From: Tachypleus tridentatus
Taxonomy: Eukaryota > Arthropoda > Merostomata > Xiphosura > Limulidae
Assembly: GCF_004210375.1 (NCBI RefSeq)
Contig: NC_134835.1
Span: 68,850,447-68,914,446 of the forward strand
Reading direction: 5' to 3'
DNA length: 64,000 bases
The notes under the pieces were generated by a model. That model was not told the DNA's origin, made no database searches, and worked only from the letters and a program-made list of their open reading frames with translations. A program made the translations under genes and the position numbers. Positions 38,801 to 50,800 of this stretch are shown one piece after another (within the stretch, counting starts at the first letter, position 1; the number at the start of each line of letters is the position of its first letter).

Positions 38801-41800
38801 CTGCTGAATACCAATGCCAGTGATTATGGAATCAGTACAGTGTTGTTGCAGGTGCAAGACGAAGTAGAATTAGTGATCAACAGTACATGTACTGTAAAAA
38901 GTTCACTTATTGAGTGGATGATGCATCGTTGAAACGGATTAAGAAACTTAAAAGCTATGAAAGGACGGTACCACACTGAATTACATTACAGGTATATGAT
39001 TTAATCATACATAATCATTCAGACTTGCAACATGGAATCATATCTCACCAAACGGCAAGATTCGGTTTGCTCTTTGATGTTCAGATTTTGGACCCTGTGT
39101 TGAAGTTAAGATAATTTCTGCTATAATGACAGACTGTACTGTAGCAGAATTCATTACTATATGGAAGCCACAGTTAATGTTTTAGGAGTTCTATGAAGAA
39201 CAACTGAAGGATTCAGATCCAGTACGAACATTCCTTACTGTAAAGTAAGGTGAAACGTGTGATGTGCATTGAGGGACATAACATGGATGCACGTAACCTA
39301 TAGCACTTGTATAATCAGTTATGAGTACAAGAAGGCTTGCTGTACCATTGCTAATTGCTAAGAGGTGGTTCTCGGGCTATGTTGCAGCTAGCTGTCTCTA
39401 GACTTCTGAGGCACAACACATGACTCTCTTGATTTTGGATAACCAAAAACTGAAGAAACCCAAGGTGTTACACAAACTTATGCTAACGTTCAGCAATAGT
39501 TATTTGGACTATTACATTCAGTATTGGTCTATTGGTTTGTTTTGAATTTTGCAAAAAGCTACGTGAGTGCTATCTGCATTATCCATTGCTAATTTATTAG
39601 TAATAAACTATAGGGAAAGCAGCTAGTCAACACCACCCACTGCCATCTCTTGGGCTACTGTTTTACAAATAAATGGTAGGATTTACCATCACATTATAAT
39701 GCTCACATGGCTGAAAAGACAAGCATAATTGGTGGCAAGGATTCGAATTCACAACCCACAGATTGCAACGCGAATACCTCAACCAACTGGCTATGCTAGA
39801 CACATTTGGTATAAACACTGTATAATGTGTGTCATTTGGAGGAAATAATCGACTTAAACAGGGTTTATTCCAACAAAAAATTATTGATTCTCCTTTACAA
39901 AGAATAGTCCTGGATATTGCTAGACTATATCCAGAGATGAATAACAGTCGTTCGTGGTTATCAATTATTTCCCCAAGTGAGTATAGTCTTATACATTGGT
40001 CAATACTTCTGCATAATCTACGGCTGATGTGCTGGCAGATCACTTGCTAGCTTGGTTTGGAGCACCTAACAAAATCCACTCAGATTAGGAAGCAAACATT
40101 TACAAAGAGTTGGGTGTAGTGAAGACAAGAAGTTCACCTTAACATCCTCATGATAAGTAGCAATTGTGATACAAAATGTCAAGTACATGCTCTGCTTGTT
40201 AACCCAGACCACAAAAATGGGATAACACTTGTTATGCATCATGATGGCATATTTTGAAACATAACGAAGGTCACCAGATTGTTCACTAAATATACTAATT
40301 TTCAGACATATTTTGTTCTTTGTATGATTCTCCACCAAAAGTAAACATTTCATACAATACATAAGAATGTTGGAGTGGTTGAGATCCGCATTAGTTGATG
40401 CTCATAATTTGCTTGTCAACAGTTGGAAAAGACTGCCACACATCTCATGATAGCGAGAGAAAAGGTATATCAAAGTGAAGTGTTCTTCTAATTATGTTAC
40501 ATATTTTTGCTAAAAGATTTATTTTAAATTTTGCAAAATTTCTGTGTTATATAGTGTGTTGTAAGTCTGTATTATTTTTAAAGTAAAATTATTTCTATTA
40601 CACCTTGTATAAGTAGTAGTTAAAACCAGGTTGTAATTTACAACGAGTTTACCTTAACAATATATTCTTGTTTATTTTCGTATTTCAGTTAGTTAGATTT
40701 GTATTTGAAATGACGATTCTTAAAAGTGTTAATTTTTGTTAGAATTAGATTAGCAAAATCAATATTCAGGGGTTTTATATGTTTTTTTCTACTTATTGTA
40801 TCGTTAGTTTGTCCAGGTTAAAACAAACAGCGTATTTCTGAAATTTTGTTTGCTTTAGTTTTCTTTCATTTTTTTGTTTAGTTTTACTCTATATACTTGC
40901 ATGTTACATCTATGTTTATTTGTTTTGTGTTATTTCAACGTTAAACAATATTTAATTTATGTAAGTACTGAAGGATTACGGCGTTCGTGTGGTATGTTTT
41001 ACGCACAAGGAAATGCTAATACGCTTCTTGTTCATGTCGTTAGTTGAATGCTATTTAGTTTTAAGATTAAAGTTAATTATCAGCTTGGTCAAGCCTAAAT
41101 TACGGAAGACAGGAAAGTGTGATATATACCACAGGCTCTATTCTTTTATGTAGTAGTATTATTTAGTTATGAATATGTGCAGGTTAACACAAAACATATG
41201 ACTTGCTGTTACGTAAGACATCACTCTCTTGACCTGGGAAAATGACAAAGGCCTACTGGCCCACTAGGTGAGAGTTTTTTGATAAATATTAGGAGATAGT
41301 GACAAATCACCTTGTGACACCACCAGAACAAAGGAACTAAGATTTAATTGAAGCTAACAACTAGGTTTCAAAACATTTCTGGGCTGATTCTCAAAATGTG
41401 CATTTCTCCAGGATTTTGTCCCAAGAGAAGGAAGCTTGAAGTGGTATACAGTGAAAACAATAACTGGGGAATGTAACAAATGCACACATTGTATTCTTGT
41501 CATTTTGTGTTTCTTAAACATTGTACCCAGTGTATTTGTTATGGCTAGACTTAAAATCAGCAAGCGCTAATTCAACATTGTTAGGCGACAACGACATATT
41601 GTCGAACTTTCTGTTAAGAAGACTTATTGAGTGAAGCTCTATAGTATAATCAGTTTTTCCTGAAAATACCACAGCTGTCTCTAATTTTGAACTGATAGAT
41701 AAAGGAAAGAAAGTTAGTCAACATCACCAAATACCAATGGATGACTACTGTCTGGTTGAATAAAGGATTTCACCAAATACCAATGCTTGGGTGACTACTG

Positions 41801-44800
41801 TCTGATTGAATAGAGGAATTTGATTGTCACTTCAGTTCATCCATGATCCAAAGTGTAGAGCTTGAACATGTAGCATCGAAATACAAACTATGGATTCTTG
41901 GATTCAGAGTCACAAGATCACCATTAGAACACCCTCAAATGATCATAAAAAGTCACTCATACCAGTTGTAACAGTGGATAATTTGTGAATGAATGTATGA
42001 ATGTGAAATATTTGTGAATATTTAAGGAGTTATTACATGTTAAATGCTTCAGGAATTAATGAAATTATGTAAGCCCAGCTTGACAAGAATATGAGTTATA
42101 AGAAACGATAATGTGGAATGCAGAAAATGCAGAGCAAGGACAGTTACATAACAATGCTTGTTTGATAAAGAGGGAGAGAGAACAGTACGTTCCAGATTAA
42201 CAGTTACAAAAGTGATGCTACCACAGTTATAAGAACACGTAGGTGAAGGGCAAGGCATGAGCTTGTCTTTAATAAACTGACATCATCGTAGCAGAGTAAA
42301 AGTTACAGAAAAAGTTTATGACAGAGGATGGAGTCAGAAATTTGAAGCAGGATTGATGTCAAGAGAAGATAGGAGTGGTACAAGTGAACAGGCTGCCAGT
42401 TTACGGACTCTAACTGCAACCAGTCAAAAAGAGTTTTGGTTTCGGTTCTGGGAAAACCCAGGAGTTTGTACAAATTGTCCAATAAAGTGTCAGATCTACT
42501 TGCAGGTAGATGCAGATACTATCTGCAGGGGTATCTGTTCTACTGAGTGCCTCTCTAGTTATATTGTTTTAGGAAGGAGCACAAATATCTAATACATTTA
42601 TATCATGAAATGCTTCCTTTGAACCTAGTGATAAGTCTATGGTCTTATAAAGATAAATATAGGGTTTTTGATACCCCTGATGAGCAAAGCAAAAATAACT
42701 CACTACATATCTTTGTATTTTACAACAAAATTACAAAATCGCCACTCAATCTGACAACATCAGTTCTATTTTTTGTTTTGTTTTGTTTAAAATCATATTT
42801 GGAATTAATTCTACTGAATGATTATTATAATTCATCGTATCTTCATTGTTTGCATTATGACAAAGCCCCAAAATATGTAAAATGGTTTTGGAGTCAGCTG
42901 GAAGATAATGTACTTATTCACCAAGAAGTTCATAAATAAATTGTATTTGCAAAAATACATAAAGTACAAAATTAGGCTTAATGTTGTCTTCTTCACCAGT
43001 TTCGCTTGAGGAACGTTACAAACAGTAATGTCATGCTATAAATATCAAAAATATAGTGCCAGCATTATTATTGGTTCTCTTTTTCCAATTCTGGTGAACA
43101 TCTAGCCATAAAAATAAAACAGTTAATACTATTTATCACTGAAGGACATGTGCCAATGTGGCTGCCATTGCTATGTGTTGAAGTCTGAACTAGCAGACTA
43201 AGTAAAACGGCTAAGTGTGAAAGTCAACCATCTAAGCCAAGACCCAAACAAATGAAGGGAACACAGTGCTATGTCATTAACTGTTACATATATCATAACA
43301 CAGTCAAAGGTGGAGAGTATTACATTCCACAAGTAAGTAAAGCCATGGACATGCTGGTGAAAGTAAACTGACACGGATGTTTACAGCTAGTTCCAATACA
43401 TATGGGAGTATTTTTGGAAGGCATTACACCTATACAAGTTGGCATGGTAGTTTGATGGCATTTTATTTGAAATGTCGACAAATATTAAGTGTGTGTGTGT
43501 GTGTGTTTTCTTTTAGCAAAGCCACAAAGGCTATCTGCTCAGCCCACCGAGGGGAATCGAACCCCTGATTTTAGCGTTGTAACAAATATTAAGTACTCGC
43601 ATAAATTGAAGTTATCATCCAAGACATTCTAATGTCACCTGCTGGCCAGTCAGGCTATATAGAGATGCCACCAATTCACACACTGTCTACAAATACAAAT
43701 TATATGTACTTCCATGTTTGATCTTATCATTAAGCGTCACGGTAAAAGCTTATTAAATATACCCCATCACTTAATGGATGAGAGAGAAAAAATTTGTGTT
43801 AATTTGTATAATGACAAGTCTAGTTTTATCAGTGACGTTATGGCTTATCCAGAAAACAGTTCAAACATAGGTCTAATACTTTAATAGACTCATTCTCAGA
43901 ATTACACTTGTTGTAAGTGCCATTATAATACAAAATCTGTATGCAGTGCAGGTAGCCCAAGTATATTGTGTTGTATGAACAACAACAAAACACATTAATG
44001 TAACTGTGGCATATGTATGTGTCTAGTCACCTAGTTCTATTACATGGTAACTGTGATATGTATGTGTGTGTACTTACCTAGTTTTATTACATTTAATTGT
44101 AATGTATGTGTGAAATATCAGTTAAGTGTATTAGGTGTATAAATGTTTTATACATTGCTAATCGTGTATTTGCATGTTCAAATGAAAACAAAGTACTGCA
44201 GAAACAATTCTTACATGAAACAGCAGACTGTGACAACATATAATTATGAATGACTGAAAATTGTTGAATATGTTGCAGATAAAAATATTTATCCAGTATT
44301 CTTGAAACTAGCCCACTGTAATGGGTATTTCTCTACTTAATAATGCTTGTAAGATTTGTGAAATTGCTCTGTGGCAAGGCAAGGGAAGTCAGCTAATCAT
44401 TATCACCAACCATCAACTCCTGAGATACTCTTTTACCAACGAATAGTTGGACTGACCGTCACATTGTAACGCCCCTACCGCTGAAAGAGCGAGCATGTTT
44501 AGTGTGACGAGGATTCGAACCCGCGGAAGGAGAGGTAACATGACCATTCAGTCATAACTTAGTAGAAACAAATAGGAGCCTTTAAAAAAGTAAAATGGCT
44601 AAATTTACTGTATTTAGATCTAGTACAGCATATGTAATGTATCATTGATGAAATATGTGAATGATTTGTGTCACTTATTGTACACTTCGTGTTTTGTGTG
44701 TATATACGTTTTTCAAGCATTTGTATCAACTTTTGCTACAAATTCTTAAATAAATCCGAATGAATTTTATTACAATATAAATTTAAAACGTTGAATGTTT

Positions 44801-47800
44801 GGAGGTGCATACATAAATAACGTTCTTCTCCATACCCTCTTCCCCCGGAAAGGGCATAACGCGCCAACAACTTGAGATACATAGTTTTGTGGCACATAAA
44901 TTTTTATTTTAAGATTTACCTCTGGGCTAAAATCGAAGACCTATCTTATATGACACGTAAGATATTTATGTTTTGTGAACAACTTTTTTGCACCAATTTC
45001 TAAGTTGAAATCAGATTTGCATCATCTTAGCTTAACAAATTCATTAAAATTAAATAAAATTATCAAACGTCTAGTTTAGATGGAAAATGGCCATAAATTA
45101 TGAGATGATATCACCTTGTTGTTGTCTATTCGTCTGGTGGGCTTTGAAAGCTCAACATAGCAATGGTGGCCTTTTGCGCATGACAAAATCACGTGACTTC
45201 CAATTTAATGTTATTTTTCCATCTAGTAGTGATAATCGTTAACTGTAAAGTGTACTTAAAAGTACTAATTTTGTTTTCGATAACAATATATCAGATTTTT
45301 ATCCTAATTATTCCCTTTTAGCTAATTGTGCTTTTTACCCTAAATACCGATTTTTTTTTTAATTTTATTATTATTAAGGACAAAACTACACAATAAATCA
45401 TCTGTGTTGTGCCTACTATAAGTTACGAAGTCGTATTTTTAGCATTATATACCTTCCGACTTGCCGCTTAGTACCTGGGAAAAACCTTTTAACAAATAAG
45501 AAATTGTATTATCAAAAGTTTATTATTAAAAAAGCGAAGTAATAATGAAAATTCGCATTTTTTGTGTCTAGTACTCAAAAATCAAGCTTTATTGTATTAG
45601 GTTCTCTAGAAATAAATGTCGAAATTCTCACTATGACATTTAGAAGCGGAATATTGAGTAACTTATCGTTGATTAGGTTAATCCAATGTTTGTTGCCTAT
45701 AAGGTGTTTTAATTGTCTACTGTTTCAACTCTACTCAGAGTAAGTTTTGTAACCTCCAAGGTAGCATAGACAAGAAGAACTTTCGTCTGGTTTTCCTCTA
45801 CAACTTCAAACTTGGACGAAAAGCTACCGAAACTACACGGAACATCAACCAGGCATTCGGCCGTGAATCTATTACTGAACTTACAGTTCAGCGTTCGTTT
45901 CAAAAGTTTCGACATGGAGATGAAAGTCTTGAAGACCACGAAGGTCGTGAAATAAAGCCATCCTTAGATGAAAACATGTTAAAAGAAGCAGTTGAGACAG
46001 ACCTTCTCACAAGACTACGTGAGCTTGCAGAAAAGCTAGGCACAAGCAAACCAAGCATTGCTGACCACCTGAGTACGATTGAAAAGACGAAAAAGTTGGA
46101 TAAGTGGATTCCGCATGAGCTGACTGAAGATCAACAAAATCGGCGTTATGAGACCTGTCAAGGATGACGCTCCAAAATTTAACGAATTGGGAATCGAAAT
46201 TCTGCGTCATCCACCTTATTCCTCAGGCCTTTCCCCTACAGATTTTCACTTTTTCAAGCACTTTGACAACCTTTTGAACAATAAACGCATTCAAAACCAG
46301 GCAGCTGCAGAACAAGTTTTCATGGAGTTCACTGACCATAGAAACTTTGATTTCTACAGCAGGGGCATAAACAGCATCGTTACACGTTGGCAAAAGTGTG
46401 TTGAAGCAAATAGTGCTTACTTTGATTAAAGCATGTTTCACAACACTTGTTTATACTTTTCCAAATTTTGCAGTTCAAAAAACGACATTTATTTCTAAAC
46501 AACCTAATATTTCTTTAAAAAGAACTTCTTAACCCTACAACTACCAGGTAGACCTTGTATTTCCTCTTACAACCTTAATCCAATAGAACCAGTGCTTAAT
46601 CGAATACAGTAACATACACAAAATAATAATGTGAATTTAGCAGATTTATAAACATGTGTATTATTTTATTGCTGATGAAATTTATCTACCTATTTTACTT
46701 ATCTAAACTGGATCTTTGAACTCAGTTAGTAGTTTCAGTTTTGATGTCAAAACTAGAAAGATACAATGAGTTCATTTTTACTGATACATAACATATTCCA
46801 TGATACTCTTTCTTAGATGCGTTATTTACCTTCATTGCTTGCAAAATAGGATAAGTAATTGTATGGTCGCCACCCATTGTCAAAGGAATGCAATTGTGAA
46901 ATAAAATATTTTGAATTCCAGTCTTGATGTCCTTCATTGTTTGATGTATGTCATACATGGCTATTCGAAGATCTCCAATGTCTGCCACCTGTAGTGATTT
47001 GAACGGCATGGCACCTGGCGGATCCAATACAAATTTTAATTCACAATTTTTTAAAATACCTTGCTTCTGATGAGGCGATTTTTTATTACACTTCTACAAT
47101 CATGAGATTAAAAGTAACTCCAAGTGTATTATTACTGATGTATGACTTCTAATCATAAAATCAATGTGCCAAGCTTGAATATAATTACAACGATAAATAC
47201 AAAATAACCAAGTTAATGTTAAGACTTCAATCGTATGTTTTAAATTATTACAGGAATGCATTTTTTAAAAGTCATTTTCTCCTTGTGGTCTATTGCGTAC
47301 AACGATTATACAGAAACTGACAAGAATTCACATATCGATTTGTTTGTTTGAAGTTAAGCACAAAGCTGCGCAATGGGCTGTCTGTGCTTTGCCCACCAAA
47401 GGTGTTGAATCCCGGTTTCTAACGTTGTAAGGTCGTAAACATATCGCTGCACCACCAGAGGGCCACGTATTGATAAGCAATGCTTTTGTGAAATCTCAAT
47501 TTGTACTGGTCTTCTTTTTATTTCAACCGACTTGATTTCATAAAAATAATTTATTTTTAAAAATAAAACACTTCAGTGATAGACATTGAAATATCGTTCG
47601 ATTTTTATTATGTAATTTCAATAAAATTGAGTAAGTTATATAACTAACAATAATATTTTTTGTGACAATCAGTTTGTAACAAAATGTAATGGTGACGTTA
47701 TCCCGATTTTTAGCATTATAAGATATTGAAAGTGAGAAATTAGATTTTATGTATAATACTTTATTATTTTAAAAAACCGATTTTTTGTTAATTAAATTAA

Positions 47801-50800
47801 ATTACACAAGTATTAGAAAAAATGTATCACTAAGTAAGAAAGCCACAAAGGGCTAGCTACTGAACCTGAGGAAGAAAACCAAACAAAATACGGATAGAAG
47901 TGGATGTGTCACTTGATCTGGCTAATGATCACATAGCAGACTAAGCTGTCCCAACTTTATATGGAGAATAAAACCCCTACATTACTGGCTTTTAGAAAAT
48001 ACAATAAAAATCCTGCTAAGAAAGTTCACAACTAAATCTATTTTATTTACTGATGACTCTCTACGAAATAAAATATTATACTCACCTGTACTTCCATTAA
48101 TAGAGCGTAACAGTACAGATTCCGTGCGTATCTGTCTTGGTCCAAATCTAGCCCCAGATCTGTTGGAGGTACCATTATCAAACGGAATTCCAGTAAAACA
48201 GACGTCTAGTCCTAGATACAGAAATGACAGTGTCATACATAATGAACTCCTAAGTCAGTCGATTCTTATATTTCTCTAGACAATACAGCTCACGCTGATA
48301 AACAGCTAAAAATACCTTTTTCAATGTACTTTGATTAATTTAGTAAGTTATGAATGAAATGAACACTAGCTTTAAAACTCTTACCTCAAAACGAACATCT
48401 TCACAGAAATATTATAAGAAGTGTGTACTTTCCCAGTTATTGAAAGTATATACAAATTAGCTGTCCATCAGTTTTGATGGAATGAGACATGATCTGGTTT
48501 CTGTAAATTTAATTGAACTAAAGATTTGGAAGGAGATCTTGAACAGATGTGGGAAGCATTTAGTAAAAAAATTATATTCATACAGAACATATGTATTCCC
48601 TACAGAAGAAAGGGCAACGGAGTGAACAAGTCAATATGGTTTATTAAAGGTTTAAGAGATCATCTTAGGAATAAACATAATAAATTTAAGAAATTTGAAC
48701 TTACTGGAAAGAATAAGGACTTGGACGACTATAGGAAATCAAGGGAGCTGATTTGAAAGTAAGTTAGAAGGGCAAAACTGTACATGAAAGGGGGTCGGCT
48801 TAGAGAATTAAATCAAACAATAACGAATTATTTAAGTATACGATGGGTAAGCAGATTGTTAGGATGGAGATTAGGCCTCTTAAAAATAGTAGTGAGGAGC
48901 TGATTTCGGAAGATTATTAAAATTAAAATGTATGATCTTTTCAGTTTTTACAAAGGACCATATAAGTACTATACCTCAACCATAACATTTAATATATGGG
49001 GAACACATTGAGGTAAAAGATATCATATTAAGTTCTGAATTGTAAGAGAAAAGTTGGTAACCTAAAAACTGATAAATTCCCTAGACCAGGCAAATTTATC
49101 CCAGAGTTTTAAAGGAACTTAAAGACATAGGCCACAAGATGTAGCAGATGATGTTTAACTATCCAAAATGATGCGTGTAGATTTTCATAATTCAAATTAT
49201 TGTTACAACATATAATGGAATACATTAAATACCGTGGTTGAGGAAAAAAATCTTAGTGTTATGATCGAAATATCATTTAAGCCATCTAAACACTCTATCA
49301 TAGCTAGCAACAAGGCTAATAGGATTTTGGATAGCATCTGTAGAAGTACTGAATATAAAGCAAGATATATCATTGTTTTCACTGTATAGATCATTTGTAA
49401 GACCTCATTCATAGCACTTTCCACAGTTTTTGGGCTCCTTCCCCAATAAGAACATGCATTGTTACTGAAGGTTCAGAGAAGAGCTACTAAGATAATACCT
49501 GGAATGGTGGGATTGTCCCATGAGGAAGGACTAAAATCTGAACTTGGATTCTCTGTAGAGAAGGATCAGAGAGAATTTGATCGCAGTGTTTAAGATTATT
49601 AAGGGTATTAGTAATGTAGATCCGTCAAACTAATTTGTGTTTAGCAATGAAAACAATAGGGAAGTGTGTCATAAATTCAGATTTATAATTTTTCCGTAAT
49701 TTATTGTAAATACAGTCTGTACTATTGTCCGGCAACCCAATTACAATCTTGACGGTAGTCACAGTTCTCCTTGCATTTTGCATGGTTGCCACAAACTGTA
49801 TCCTAGTTTTAGTTACATACAACAAAATTAAAATAAGCTATATCTCAGTAGTTTATGTTGATTAATGCACAAAAACGCTACAGACAGTTTGTTTGTTTGA
49901 AATTAAGCAAAAAGCTACGTAATGGGTTATTTGTGCTCTGCCCACCACGAGTAACAAAAGCCTGTTTCTAACATTGGAAGTCCGCAGATATATCACTGTG
50001 CTCTTGGGGGGGGGGAATACTACAAACAGCAAGAATTATTTACTCTAATACATTAATGTGCACTTTACACTTTAAACTGAAAACTAAAAGCATAAAATAC
50101 GTTTATATACTACTATAAATAGCTCCATTATATCTCCATCTCGAGGTTCAAGCCTTATTGATTTTCTGTCTAAGCTATAACTTGATTTTTGTTTATTATT
50201 GTATACAAGCATATTAGAATACTGATAGTGAAGGTTTCTGACAGAAATAGATATTGTCTAAGCTGTTCAGTTTTCTTTCAGGCAAATATGAAGGTTACTG
50301 TTTCATATCGAGAAGGTTATTAGAAACATGAACTTTACATTATACATACTGTACAAGATTCTGAGAGGTGAACTATATTTCATAATGACTGTTGTCTACA
50401 TAACACGGTTATTAAGTACCGACAATCCATTGCACATGAGCTCAGTATGGAGTTCAGGATAGCAACCTAATTGATTACTCGTGACTAAGGAAGGCAAGGA
50501 AAAGACATTATGTTCCCAACTTAAGGTTGTAAGCATTTGTTTTGTTCTATAGTTGATCACCTACATCACCATTGGATTTAGGTAAGGCGCGGTGTTTTAA
50601 AAACGTCAAATGTCTCTGCGATAGTTGTAGTATACTCTAAACTTCTATTCAACTAGCGCTAATTAATACTACGAAAAACTTCATGCACAATTTTACCGGT
50701 TCTTTGTTTTTTTTTATATTTTATATTCGTTTAAGTCATACTGGACTTATAAAATTGATTCTGTTGTGGTAGGTCCAGCATGGCCAAGTGGTTAGGACAT

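Larger units (their letters stand above)
40451..45364. other. AGMAT long intron, middle part
   Basis: Mostly unidentified AT-rich DNA. Contains a 50-bp imperfect direct repeat at 41723-41822, a truncated F3 SINE at 43491 and an F1 fragment at 44365. Open frames at 42353-42592 and 42610-42939 match no family I recognise. Confidence 0.5.

Noticed and set aside
38567-38932. 121-codon open frame as a host gene
   Set aside because: The second half is the RT/RNase H connection of a Gypsy element and flanking pol fragments are broken, so it is a relic.
42353-42939. Two neighbouring open frames (79 and 109 codons) as a possible gene
   Set aside because: No recognisable domain, low-complexity composition in the second, no consistent splice sites.
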